This document shows positions 8,124 through 17,099 of a stretch of 64,000 bases of DNA, piece by piece. A program made the translations under genes and the position numbers. Numbering within the stretch: the stretch's first letter is position 1; each line of letters opens with the position of its first letter. The stretch covers positions 3,100,001 through 3,164,000 of the forward strand of contig OZ242009.1 of the NCBI GenBank assembly GCA_965204715.1. Reading direction: 5' to 3'. Source of the stretch: CATOSP01 sp965204715. Lineage in GTDB: Bacteria; Chloroflexota; Dehalococcoidia; Lucifugimonadales; UBA3495. The notes under the pieces are model-generated. The model was given only the letters and a program-made list of their open reading frames with translations. It did not search any database and was not told the origin of the DNA.

Positions 8124-8882
8124 ATGCCACCCGAAGTCCGAGTTATAGGAATCCAGGGAATGCCGGAAGCCCATGAAGGTGATGACCTGGCGGCGCAACT
8201 CATGGGCGCTGCTGAGGCGCAAGGTACGTTCATAGAGGCCGGGGACATTATCGTTGTGACTCAGAAGATTGTGTCCAAGGCGGAAGGCCGTGTCATAAGC
8301 ATCGAAGGGATAGAGGCTTCCCCATTGGCAATTGCCATAACCGAAGGGCACCGGAGGGACCCGCGTCACACCGAGTTGATCCTGAGGGAGAGCAGGCGCA
8401 TCGTCCGCATGGACCGGGGGGTGATCCTGAGCGAGACCTACCACGGGTTCAACTGCGCCAACGCCGGGATCGACGCATCCAATATCCCGGGATCCAACAC
8501 CGTTGCGCTACTGCCGGTGGACCCGGACGCCTCGGCGCGCCGGATCCGTGACGCGGTGCGGGAACGGCTTGGGATAGATGTGGCGGTGATCATCTCTGAC
8601 ACCTTTGGGCGTCCCTGGCGGAACGCGGCGGTAAATGTTGCCATCGGAGTGGCCGGGTTCAACCCCCTGTTGAGCTATGTTGGCCAGGAGGATGCCCACG
8701 GCAACATGATGTACACCACGGTTATCTGCGTGGCCGATGAATTGGCGGCGATGGCGGAGTTGGTCACCGGGAAAGTGGACGGCGTGCCAGTGTCCGTCAT
8801 CAAGGGCTACGAGTACGAGCCGATGGAGGACGCCACCCACGAAGACCTGCTCAGGTCTCCCGACAAGGACCTGTTCCGGTAG
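8124..8882 (+). CDS. cofE: Coenzyme F420-0:L-glutamate ligase
   Basis: A 252-residue enzyme that adds gamma-linked glutamates to F420-0 using GTP. The family features are clear: GDIIVVTQKIVSKAEGR near residue 45, HTELILRES, the NAGIDASN motif, ISDTFGRPWRNAAVNVAIGV, and the C-terminal helix KVDGVPVSVIKG. AGGAAGG five bases upstream supports the ATG. Only the CofE domain is present, without the nitroreductase-like extension of actinobacterial FbiB. It implies an F420 pool; other cof genes are not in the window. It converges on dinB, with 5 bases between stops. Confidence 0.93.
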   Translation: MPPEVRVIGIQGMPEAHEGDDLAAQLMGAAEAQGTFIEAGDIIVVTQKIVSKAEGRVISIEGIEASPLAIAITEGHRRDPRHTELILRESRRIVRMDRGVILSETYHGFNCANAGIDASNIPGSNTVALLPVDPDASARRIRDAVRERLGIDVAVIISDTFGRPWRNAAVNVAIGVAGFNPLLSYVGQEDAHGNMMYTTVICVADELAAMAELVTGKVDGVPVSVIKGYEYEPMEDATHEDLLRSPDKDLFR

Positions 8883-8887
8883 GGGAA

Positions 8888-10027
8888 TCAGGCTTCCGGC
8901 ATGGGCCAGTCCGTATTTTCGTCTTCCCACACCAGCGGCAGTTCAAGCTGGCCCGAGTCAGCGAAACCCGAAACGCCCACTCCAAGGAGACGGAAGGAAC
9001 GGCCTTCACCCAGTTCCCTCGACAGGAGCGTTAGCGCGGTCTCCACAATCGTAGCCTCGGAGCAGGTCGGGAGCGACAGGGTGGTCTGCCGGGTGAAGGT
9101 GGTGAAGTCGGCGAGCCTGGCCTTCAGGGTCACAGTCCTGCCCCGCCGGTCCTTGGAAGCAAGCTGTTGGGCCACCCTGCCGGATAGCCGGGTCACTACC
9201 CCGGCAAGTTCATCGGTGTCATGGACGTCGGCAGGGAATGTGGTCTCAGCGCTGATTGACTTGGCCACGCGGTGGGTATGGACGGCGCGGTAGTCCTGAC
9301 CGTTGGCCCTGGCCCGCACCTCTTCCGCCCGCTGCCCGAAGCGGCGCTGGAACCACTCCAGGGGTTGGGCTGCAAGCTGGCCGATGGTGTCGATGCCATC
9401 TGAGTTGAGCCGGGATGCGGTCTTGGGTCCAATTCCCCAAAGCCTACCCACGGCGAGGGGGGCCAAGAAGTCCCTTTCCTCGCCCTTTGGGACAACCACC
9501 AGGCCGTCGGGCTTTTGCAGGTCTGAAGCGATCTTGGCCACCGATTTACTTGTCCCGACACCCACGGAAAGGGTCAGTCCCGTTTCCTCGTTGACCCGGC
9601 GTTTCAGGTCGATTGCCACTGCAATGGGGTGACTGCCAGACTCAACAGCGTTCGTTACGTCCAGATAGGCTTCGTCCAGCGAGAGCGGCTCAACAAGGTC
9701 GGTTAGGTCCCGGAAGATTGACATGACCTTCCGGGACTCTTCCCGGTAGCGGTCAAAGCGTGGGCGCACGACTATCCCGTGGGGGCACAGGCGGACAGCG
9801 GTGCGCATCGGCATCGCAGAATGGACACCGTACTCCCTGGCCTCGTAGGATGCGGTGGCCACGACGCCGCGGCTCTCCGGCGGACCACCGACCAGCACAG
9901 CCTTTCCCTGCAATTCAGGGTTGTCGAGCTGCTCGACGGCGGCATAAAAGGCGTCCAGGTCCGCGTGGATGATGTGGCGGCCCTCCACGCTGTCGTCACC
10001 GTTGCGGCTTTTTTGTTGGACTTGCAT
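8888..10027 (-). CDS. dinB: DNA polymerase IV
   Basis: A 379-residue Y-family polymerase for translesion synthesis. The metal-binding HADLDAFYAAVEQ and SLDEAYLDVT motifs, the steric and finger segment PMRTAVRLCP, the helix-hairpin-helix LWGIGPKTASRL and the little-finger domain are all present. The C-terminus has QLELPL, a likely beta-clamp-binding peptide. ATG at 10027 is used; a TTG six codons upstream is possible. The promoter region was examined and no LexA-type box was identified. Confidence 0.93.
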   Translation of the reverse strand: MQVQQKSRNGDDSVEGRHIIHADLDAFYAAVEQLDNPELQGKAVLVGGPPESRGVVATASYEAREYGVHSAMPMRTAVRLCPHGIVVRPRFDRYREESRKVMSIFRDLTDLVEPLSLDEAYLDVTNAVESGSHPIAVAIDLKRRVNEETGLTLSVGVGTSKSVAKIASDLQKPDGLVVVPKGEERDFLAPLAVGRLWGIGPKTASRLNSDGIDTIGQLAAQPLEWFQRRFGQRAEEVRARANGQDYRAVHTHRVAKSISAETTFPADVHDTDELAGVVTRLSGRVAQQLASKDRRGRTVTLKARLADFTTFTRQTTLSLPTCSEATIVETALTLLSRELGEGRSFRLLGVGVSGFADSGQLELPLVWEDENTDWPMPEA

Positions 10028-10341
10028 TGCTGCCCGGTCTAACAAGGAAATAGGGGAGGCCCTGCCACTATTTTACTCTCATCGGGCGCGGCCATCAGCG
10101 TGCGAAAGTCATGCCCAGTCGGGAAATCAGAGCACACTGGGCAACAGGCTGGGCAACAGGTTGAGATGAATCCCCGATTGATCCTGCGGACTTCGTTGCG
10201 TGTTTGACGGTGAAGGGCTATCCTTTGTTCGGTCAATGACGATACATGATTGACCGGATACGATAAGGAGCGCGTCCGGAGTCAGACCCATTCCCGGCGC
10301 GAAGGAGCATCGCTCATTTTCCGCTCCCGCGAGACGCTCAG
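10028..10341. other. Intergenic region between dinB and the second MFS gene
   Basis: About 310 bases without a credible gene. It holds a tandem 12-base duplication at 10137-10160 and AT-richer DNA near 10240-10265, where the MFS promoter probably lies, but I could not assign hexamers. Confidence 0.5.
10137..10160. repeat. Tandem 12-base direct repeat
   Basis: CTGGGCAACAGG occurs twice without a spacer, in the gap upstream of the second MFS gene. It could be simple slippage or a doubled protein-binding site. Confidence 0.6.
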
Positions 10342-11634
10342 ATGACCCCGGCAGCCGGGACTGCTCCGGCGAAAGGCATATTCTACGGCTGGTGGCTGGT
10401 CCTGGCCTGCTCCGCCATGACGTTTTTCGCCAGCGGAATCTTCTTCCGCGGGTTTACCGTCTTCGTGCCGGCGATACGGGACTCACTGCACCTTACCCAA
10501 GCCCAGACGAACCTGGTCTTCTCCCTGGCCCGTGCCGAAGGAGGTCTCGAGGGCCCCATTGCCGGATGGCTGATTGACCGGTTCGGCAACCGTGCGTTGC
10601 TGATTCCCTGCATTCTGCTGGCCGCAGCCGGTTACTTCGTCTTTGCCCTGTTTGCCGACGGCTTCTGGAGCTTTGCTCTCATCTACCTTGGGATCATATC
10701 CCTGGGAAACAGCATTGCATTCCAACATGCCCTGTTTGCCGGCATCAACCAATGGTTCCGGCGCCGGCGTTCCCTGGCAATCTCCACCCTGGCCGCGATC
10801 TCCTCCCTGGGCGGGCTGGTTCTGGTGCCGTTGATGTCGGTGATCATCCTCAGCGCCGGTTGGCGCTGGGCAATCGCGGTTTCGGGCATCGCCTACCTGG
10901 TGGGAATCCTGCCATTTACGTTCATGTTCCGAAACCGGCCGGAGGACATGGGCCTTCTGCCGGACGACGATACGTCCCCGCCGGTGGTCACGGTTGCGGG
11001 CGGCGGAGCGTCGGGCAGAAGGCTGGAGGTCCGGGACTATACCGTCAGGGAGGCGCTGCACACCAGGGCATACTGGCTGCTTCTGGTGGGGGCAGGGCTA
11101 CGCCAGATGGCCACTATCGGAATCCTGATAAGCATTGTGCCGATTCTCGAAAGCAAGGGCGTGAGCCGCCAGACCGCGGCCAACCTGACCGGCGCGATTT
11201 TCGGCATCAACTTTGTGTCCCGCATGGCCTTCGGCTATCTCGCGGACCGGTGGAGCAAGTCCATGATACTTGGGGGCACACTGGCCCTGGAGAGCATTGC
11301 GTTCGTGTGTCTCCTGATGGGTTCGTGGAACGACTACAGGATAATCCTGCTGTTCGTGTTCGTGGTGCTGGAGGGAATGGGAGACGGGGCGGGCGTGATA
11401 GTCTGGGCCGCCCTCGGGGAGTATTATGGCCGGGAGAAATTCGCCACCCTCCGGGGGATTATCGCCTTCTCGCATAGCTGGGTGCTGGTAGCCACGCCGG
11501 TAGCCGCCGGGTGGGTATTTGACCGCTTTGGAAACTTCGACTGGGCGCTCATACCCGGCGCAATCTGCGCCGCAGTGGCGGCGTTGTGCTTCTTCCTGAT
11601 CAAGGCGCCGCGCCAGTTGACGGTGGAGGGTTGA
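10342..11634 (+). CDS. MFS transporter, paralog of the first
   Basis: A 430-residue 12-helix facilitator that shares the landmarks of the transporter at 1453-2787: FYGWW near the N-terminus, SLARAEGG, GPIAGWLIDRFG, RPEDMGL before the central loop, and a post-loop motif with REALHTRAYWLL. It is therefore an OFA/monocarboxylate-porter-like protein; the substrate is not visible. ATG at 10342. The aminotransferase gene starts 107 bases downstream on the same strand, so the pair may handle a related small acid or amino acid, which is inference from position only. Confidence 0.88.
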   Translation: MTPAAGTAPAKGIFYGWWLVLACSAMTFFASGIFFRGFTVFVPAIRDSLHLTQAQTNLVFSLARAEGGLEGPIAGWLIDRFGNRALLIPCILLAAAGYFVFALFADGFWSFALIYLGIISLGNSIAFQHALFAGINQWFRRRRSLAISTLAAISSLGGLVLVPLMSVIILSAGWRWAIAVSGIAYLVGILPFTFMFRNRPEDMGLLPDDDTSPPVVTVAGGGASGRRLEVRDYTVREALHTRAYWLLLVGAGLRQMATIGILISIVPILESKGVSRQTAANLTGAIFGINFVSRMAFGYLADRWSKSMILGGTLALESIAFVCLLMGSWNDYRIILLFVFVVLEGMGDGAGVIVWAALGEYYGREKFATLRGIIAFSHSWVLVATPVAAGWVFDRFGNFDWALIPGAICAAVAALCFFLIKAPRQLTVEG

Positions 11635-11741
11635 GTACGATAAGGCCGGTGTATTCCTGTCAATGGCCAAAGGCCAATGAGGACGATAGAATACCCAGGG
11701 GAATATCCCCCACAAGCTGGATGGGAAGCAACGGAGGCCCC

Positions 11742-13076
11742 ATGCCAACCATATTGGAAGAATACACCGCCAGGCACCCTGGTTCCGCGCAGAGGTACGC
11801 CGAGGCTAAGACCATATTCCCCGGAGGCGTGACTCACGACACACGCTATGCCACTCCTTTTCCACTGTACATGACCCACGGCAGCGGGCCCAGGAAATGG
11901 GACGTGGACGGGAACGAGTACATCGATTACGTTTCCGGCCACGGCGCGCTGCTGCTGGGACACTCCCACCCGGAAATCGCCGAGGCGGTTTCCCGGCAGA
12001 TACTCCGGGGGACTCATCTGGGTGGCTCCACGGAGGAGGAAGTGCGGTGGGCCAAGGCCATCAAGGCGCTGGTGCCGTCTGTGGAGAAGGTGCGGTTCCA
12101 CAGTTCCGGGACCGAAGCTACCCTGATGGCGATGCGGCTGGCCCGGGCCTACACCGGAAAAACCAAGATCATCAAGCTGCAAGACCACTTCCACGGCTGG
12201 CACGACTACGCTATGGCAGGTTCAGACCAGGGCGCTCCGGGAATCCCTGATGCCAGTTGGGGCAGCATGATCGTTGTCCCTTCGGGAGACCTGTCTGCGG
12301 TTGAAGATGCTTTGTCCCGCGACCCGGACGTTGCGGGCCTCATCCTGGAACCGACTGGAGCGCACTACGGCCAACTGCCCTACGATACTCCCAACTACCT
12401 GAAGGGCCTGCGAGACCTGACGGCCCACCACGGCGTGGTGCTGATTTTCGACGAAGTCGTCACCGGCTTCCGTGCATCTCCGGGTGGGGCACAGGTGAAA
12501 TATGGAGTATCGCCGGACCTGACGACTATGGCCAAAATCGTGGCTGGAGCCCTCCCCGGAGGCGCAGTCGGCGGCAAGGCTGACATAGTGGACATGATTG
12601 CGCACCGCGGAGACCCGGACTGGGACAACTCCCGCAGGGTGTACCACCCCGGCACTTTCAACGCCAACCCCCTGTCCGCCGTCGCCGGGGCAACCTGCCT
12701 GGAGATGATTGCCACCCGGCCCATCAACGAGACCGCCGACGCGATGGCAGTCCGATTGAAGGGGGGCTTGAACGACATCTTCGGCAAGATGGAAATGGCG
12801 GGCCACGCCCACGGTATCGCATCGATGGTACATGTGGTGTTGGCGGATTGCGATTGCGGCCGGGAGCTGTGCACCATGTCCCACAGCCGCATCAAGGAGA
12901 CGACAGCTTCCTCCAAGGTCACAGCGATGAAGCGCGGTCTACAGAACAACGGAGTTGACATAATGGGCCGTGACGCCTTCCTGGTGTCGGCCACCCATAC
13001 GGAGTCAGACATAGACAGGACACTGGATGCCTTTGAGAAAACGATGACCGCAATTCGCGCTGAAGGGCTGGCTTAA
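11742..13076 (+). CDS. Class III PLP-dependent aminotransferase, glutamate-1-semialdehyde aminomutase-like
   Basis: A 444-residue fold-type I enzyme. It has the N-terminal FPGGVTHDTR, the phosphate-binding SSGTEATLMAMRLARA, the PLP-ring Asp in LIFDEVVTGFR, and the Schiff-base Lys in TTMAKIVAGALPGGAVGG. A Cys-rich insert near residue 368 (DCDCGRELC) is unusual and might bind metal. The resemblance to HemL is strong in the core, but many SAR202-type relatives are generic aminotransferases, so a role in haem synthesis should not be assumed. GGAGG precedes the ATG at 11742. Confidence 0.85.
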   Translation: MPTILEEYTARHPGSAQRYAEAKTIFPGGVTHDTRYATPFPLYMTHGSGPRKWDVDGNEYIDYVSGHGALLLGHSHPEIAEAVSRQILRGTHLGGSTEEEVRWAKAIKALVPSVEKVRFHSSGTEATLMAMRLARAYTGKTKIIKLQDHFHGWHDYAMAGSDQGAPGIPDASWGSMIVVPSGDLSAVEDALSRDPDVAGLILEPTGAHYGQLPYDTPNYLKGLRDLTAHHGVVLIFDEVVTGFRASPGGAQVKYGVSPDLTTMAKIVAGALPGGAVGGKADIVDMIAHRGDPDWDNSRRVYHPGTFNANPLSAVAGATCLEMIATRPINETADAMAVRLKGGLNDIFGKMEMAGHAHGIASMVHVVLADCDCGRELCTMSHSRIKETTASSKVTAMKRGLQNNGVDIMGRDAFLVSATHTESDIDRTLDAFEKTMTAIRAEGLA

Positions 13077-13171
13077 CGGGCGTAGTGCGCGCTTTTCTGC
13101 TAGAATCGGCTGGAAGCAGACTTTCCGGTATCCCAATGCCGTCCTTTTGTGAATAGCGGAGGTTTCGAGCT

Positions 13172-13897
13172 ATGCCATCGTTTACCGAAACGATCAATGT
13201 CGGCGGGCATGACATGCCCGTATATGCCAGTGTCCCCAGCGGGTCCGGCCCTTTCCCTGCCGTGGTGGTGATTCAGGCCGCCGGAGGGGTCAACGACTTC
13301 ATCCGCGGCGTGTCGGATAATCTGGCGGCGGAGGGATACGCAGCCGTAGCCCCGGACCTGTTCCACCGGATGGGGCCGGAGATACCCACCGAGGGGACCA
13401 CGCGGGCGCAGAACCTCAACGACCGGGAGATACGGGCCGACGTGGACGCCACCGTGGACTTCCTGTTGGCGCACCCGGCCATTGACTCCGGGCGCATCGG
13501 CATCACCGGGTTCTGCATGGGTGGCCGGGTGACATGGCTGGCGGCGGCCACGAACCCGAACTTCAAGGCGGCCGTCCCCTACTACGGCGGCAACCTGTGG
13601 GCAGTGCGGGGCGATGCCGAGAAGACCCCCTTCGAGCTGACCGACGGGATCAATTGCCCAATCCTCTTCCACTTCGGAGAGATCGACGCCAACCCCTCCC
13701 AGGAGGACATGGCCAAGCTGGACGAGGAACTGACCCGGCTGGACAAGCCCCATCAGTTTTTTGTGTATCCCGGCGCAGACCACGCCTTCATGGACCACAC
13801 CGGCCCGAGGTACCACAGGGAGTCCGCCGAGATTTCGTGGCCCCGGACCATCCACTTCTTCGCCACCCACCTGAAAGGCGCTGCCGTGCAGGCTTAA
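13172..13897 (+). CDS. Dienelactone hydrolase family protein
   Basis: A 241-residue alpha/beta hydrolase with a Cys nucleophile in GITGFCMGGR, an Asp in FGEIDANPS and a His in GADHAFMD, the DLH triad. These enzymes open cyclic enol lactones such as dienelactone in aromatic breakdown, though many relatives act on other esters. The N-terminal strand order and length fit the family. It stands alone on the plus strand, with its own 95-base upstream gap after the aminotransferase. Confidence 0.9.
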   Translation: MPSFTETINVGGHDMPVYASVPSGSGPFPAVVVIQAAGGVNDFIRGVSDNLAAEGYAAVAPDLFHRMGPEIPTEGTTRAQNLNDREIRADVDATVDFLLAHPAIDSGRIGITGFCMGGRVTWLAAATNPNFKAAVPYYGGNLWAVRGDAEKTPFELTDGINCPILFHFGEIDANPSQEDMAKLDEELTRLDKPHQFFVYPGADHAFMDHTGPRYHRESAEISWPRTIHFFATHLKGAAVQA

Positions 13898-13906
13898 TTC
13901 CCGTAG

Positions 13907-13945
13907 GGATGGACCCTATCCGCCGGTCCCCGGACGGAATGGCCG
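13907..13945. repeat. Intergenic repeat, copy B
   Basis: Resembles copy A at 4533-4571 over 39 bases; shared blocks include ATCCGCCG and TCCCCG. It follows the dienelactone hydrolase stop by nine bases. Confidence 0.35.
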
Positions 13946-13999
13946 CTGGGGTGCCACTTGTCAGGGGAGCCAGAAGGTTAACATTCAGGAGCAGAAACG

Positions 14000-14509
14000 A
14001 TGCCAAGAGTAGCGTTGGACCTGGAAGACCCGGAACAGCTTGCGGTGCTGGGCGCGACCGGATGGCGCATGGCACCCGGCCTGGTGCCGGGAGAACCGAA
14101 CCAGGGCCTGGTGGCCGAACTTAAGGGAAGCCCGGCCCGGCTGCCCGACTACGACGACTCAGGGTGGGCCAGGGACGCCGATATTCAGGAGCGCATGTCT
14201 TCCGGGTTAACCTTCGCGTGGTACCGTCTCCGCTTTACCGTACCCTCGCAGGTCAAAGGACAGGATGTCTCCGGTTCCAGGATATGGTTCGAGACCAATG
14301 TGGACAACTACGGTGAGATTTACGTTGACGGGACCATCGACCGGGCCATCGGCGTGATCACCGGGAACAACACTCCCAAACGCGCCCTGGTGTCCGAAAG
14401 CGCGTCTCCCGGCACGGAACACGTCATCGCGGTGCTCGTGGGCAACGCCCCGTTAGGGGAACCGGTGGGTTCCATCTTCATACGTTACGCTACCCTGGCT
14501 TTCGAGTAG
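14000..14509 (+). CDS. Galactose-binding-like (jelly-roll) domain protein
   Basis: A 169-residue soluble protein with no signal peptide. The pattern DDSGWARD..., FAWYRLRFTVP, RIWFETNVDNYGEIYVDG and EHVIAVLVGNAP resembles the sugar-binding beta-sandwich of family 2 glycosidases. No catalytic domain is attached. It lies 70 bases upstream of the thioredoxin-NHL gene on the same strand, so the two may work together. The fold call is by pattern only; function unknown. Confidence 0.6.
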   Translation: MPRVALDLEDPEQLAVLGATGWRMAPGLVPGEPNQGLVAELKGSPARLPDYDDSGWARDADIQERMSSGLTFAWYRLRFTVPSQVKGQDVSGSRIWFETNVDNYGEIYVDGTIDRAIGVITGNNTPKRALVSESASPGTEHVIAVLVGNAPLGEPVGSIFIRYATLAFE

Positions 14510-14579
14510 CCGGGAATCCTCTACAGGACGGGTCCATAAGGCGCCACGACAGTGCCGCCAGGGTATTTGTGAGGTAATC

Positions 14580-16067
14580 GTGGCCAGTACATCTTTCGCC
14601 GGCAAGGTCAATGCCCCTGAGTTCCCCCAAGGGCTGGAATGGGTCAACACTGACCGCCCCCTGACCATGCAGGAGTTGCGAGGCAAGATCGTGATCCTCG
14701 ACTTCTGGACCTACTGTTGAATCAACTGCGCACACATTTTTCCGCAGTTGCGGAAACTGGAAAAGAAGTATGCAGGCGAGTTGATGGTCGTCGGCGTTCA
14801 TTCGGCCAAGTTCCCCAATGAGAAGGAACGGGCCAACGTCTACAAGGCCGTGCAGCGCTATGAGCTTGAGCACGCCGTAATCAACGACGCAGAGTTCCAG
14901 GTTTGGCAGCAATATGCCTGCCGGGCCTGGCCAACCCTCATGTTCATCGACCCCGAGGGCAAGGTCATTGGCAAGCACGAGGGCGAACTGTCCTACGATG
15001 ACTTCGACAATCTGCTCAGCCGCATGGTGGCGGAGTTCGACGGCAATGGCCTCATCAACCGCACTCCGGTGCGGTTCGCCTCGGAGCGTGAGACAGGCGG
15101 GACGCTGGCGTTTCCCGGCAAGGTGCTGGCAGACGGGACCAGTGGGCGCTTGTTCATCGCCGACACTAACCACAACCGGGTCATCGTGTCCTCTCTGGAA
15201 GGCGAGGTGAAGCAGGTCATCGGCGCCGGGGACGAAGGAATGGCCGATGGCGACTTCGGTTCCGCCGTGCTGAACCACCCCCAGGGGATGGCCCTGGCAG
15301 GGGAAATCCTATACATCGCTGACACGGAGAACCACGCCATCCGCCGGGCAGACCTAGCCGCGCAGCACGTGGAGACCATCGCAGGCACCGGGGAGCAGGG
15401 CTACATGCGGGAAGGCCGAGGCCCCGGCAGCAGAATCTCCCTCAACTCTCCCTGGGACCTGGTTGTGGTTGGAGACACGATATACATGGCAATGGCTGGC
15501 TGTCACCAGCTTTGGTCAATGAGTCTCTCAGACGGCATGGCCGGCCCGCACTCCGGCAGCGGGCGGGAGTCCCTGAGCGACGGGCCTATGGCCTCGGCTA
15601 CGCTGGCCCAGCCCAGCGGCATCACCACCGACGGAGCCAAGCTCTACTTCGTTGACAGCGAGACCAGTTCTGTCCGGTCTGCTGACCTGAGTCCCGGCGG
15701 GCGAGTGCAGACCATAGTCGGTCTCGACCTGTTCATCTTCGGGGACCGTGACGGCGTGGAGCACCACGTCCGGTTGCAGCACCCCATAGGAATTACGCAC
15801 CTGGATGGGACGCTGTACATCGCCGATACTTACAACCATAAGGTCAAGCGCATTCTTCCGGCGATGCGGAGTTCGTTCGCCATGCTGGGGACAGGAGAGG
15901 CCGGTCACCGCGACGGGGCCGGGACAACCCAAGCCCAGTTTTCCGAACCCAGCGGTCTCAGCATAGCCAACGGCAAGATGTACATCGCGGACACCAATAA
16001 CCACCTGATCAGGGTGGCGGACATGGAGACCAGCGAGGTTTCGACGCTGGAGTTGAAAGGCATCTAG
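14580..16067 (+). CDS. Thioredoxin-like NHL-repeat protein with in-frame UGA (candidate selenoprotein)
   Basis: Read through one in-frame TGA at 14718-14720, the frame gives 495 residues. The N-terminal thioredoxin-like domain has FWTYC, then the UGA, then INCAH, so the site reads C46-U47-I-N-C50. Relatives such as NHLRC2 have Cys at the UGA position (CCINC). After the UGA the domain continues normally (LMVVGVHS, AWPTLMFIDPEGK), followed by a beta-propeller of NHL repeats (LFIADTNHNRVI, LYIADTENHAIRRA, MYIADTNNHLIRVA). GTG at 14580 has GAGGT 5 bases upstream. A hairpin suited to SelB lies at 14739-14756. Without selenocysteine insertion, the product would be only 46 residues or restart at 14748. 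Confidence 0.85.
14739..14756 (+). promoter_or_regulatory. Candidate bacterial SECIS hairpin (thioredoxin-NHL gene)
   Basis: TTTCCGC and GCGGAAA form a perfect 7-bp stem around the loop AGTT. The loop begins 26 bases after the UGA and has G as its second base. This fits the published bacterial SECIS model: short apical loop with G in the first two positions, about 16-37 bases after the UGA. Confidence 0.7.
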
Positions 16068-16097
16068 CCCCTGACCAAGACCGGGCGGTGAGGGCCT

Positions 16098-16961
16098 CTA
16101 CTCTTCCAGGCCTCTTGTGACAACCAATATGCGGTCCTGGCGGGCCAGGTCTTGCTCAATTGTTACGTTGGCTTCGGGGAAGTGTTGGAGTGCTATCTCG
16201 GACGCCACCGGCATCTGCTCCGGGTCCAGTTCCAAGAGGATGATACCCTGATCATTCAGCTTGGCAGTGGCTTGGGACATCATCCCGCGGACCAAGTCCA
16301 GCCCGTCTTTCCCGCCGTCCAAGGCTGCCCTGGGTTCCCACTGCACCTCGGGCTGAAGGGTGTGGATGCGTTCTGTTGGGATGTAGGGTAAGTTGGCCAC
16401 GACCAAGTCTACCTTCTCCGGGACTGGCTCAAGAAGGTCCCCTTGGCAAAGGGTAACCCGGTCTGCCACGTTGTGGGAGTGGATGTTGTAGCTGGCCACG
16501 TTCAGCACCGGGTCGGTAAGGTCCACTGCGTAAATGCGCGCTGCCGGAATATGAATCGCCAAATTGATGGCAATGGCCCCGGTGCCGGTCCCAACATCGG
16601 CTATCACCAGTTGGGCGCTTTCCATCCCCATTAGCGCCATGAAGAGCGCGTGTTCGACCATCGTTTCGGTTTCCGGCCTGGGGACCATCACATCCGGGTT
16701 TACCAGCAGGTTGATGCCATAGAACTCCCGGTAGCCGAGGATATAGGCCAGGGGTTCACGGTTCCGCCGGCGGTCGAGAATCCCCCGGATGTCCTGCTCA
16801 TGTTGGGTCGTCGCCTCGTCTTCCTGGTGGGCAAACAGGTCCTGCCGGGGCATCCGCATCACGTTCATCACCATCACCTCGGCTTCGAGGCGGGCGTCGG
16901 GAATGCCAATGGCCTCCAATTCGTGGTGGCAACGCTGAATTATTTCCCGGACAGAGGCCAT
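16098..16961 (-). CDS. prmC: Peptide chain release factor N5-glutamine methyltransferase
   Basis: A 287-residue SAM-dependent methyltransferase that methylates the Gln of the GGQ motif in release factors. An N-terminal helical domain is followed by VMVPRPETE, the SAM-binding VIADVGTGTGAIAINLA, and the catalytic motif, here NLPY rather than the common NPPY. It lies downstream of prfA in the same direction, separated by about 137 bases, the usual pairing. Confidence 0.92.
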   Translation of the reverse strand: MASVREIIQRCHHELEAIGIPDARLEAEVMVMNVMRMPRQDLFAHQEDEATTQHEQDIRGILDRRRNREPLAYILGYREFYGINLLVNPDVMVPRPETETMVEHALFMALMGMESAQLVIADVGTGTGAIAINLAIHIPAARIYAVDLTDPVLNVASYNIHSHNVADRVTLCQGDLLEPVPEKVDLVVANLPYIPTERIHTLQPEVQWEPRAALDGGKDGLDLVRGMMSQATAKLNDQGIILLELDPEQMPVASEIALQHFPEANVTIEQDLARQDRILVVTRGLEE

Positions 16962-17099
16962 AGTTACATCCCGGCGGGAGCGAGTGCCAATCTGCAGGTC
17001 ACAAGGCTAGGGGAGTACCTGTGACCGGAAAGGGAGAGGAGATTGCGCAGCCTGGGAAATGCTGCTGTCCATGCTCACAGCCGATTGGCATAGGGTATG

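Noticed and set aside
10046..10236. Small ORFs between dinB and the second MFS gene
   Set aside because: Low-complexity, no Shine-Dalgarno and crossed by a tandem repeat.
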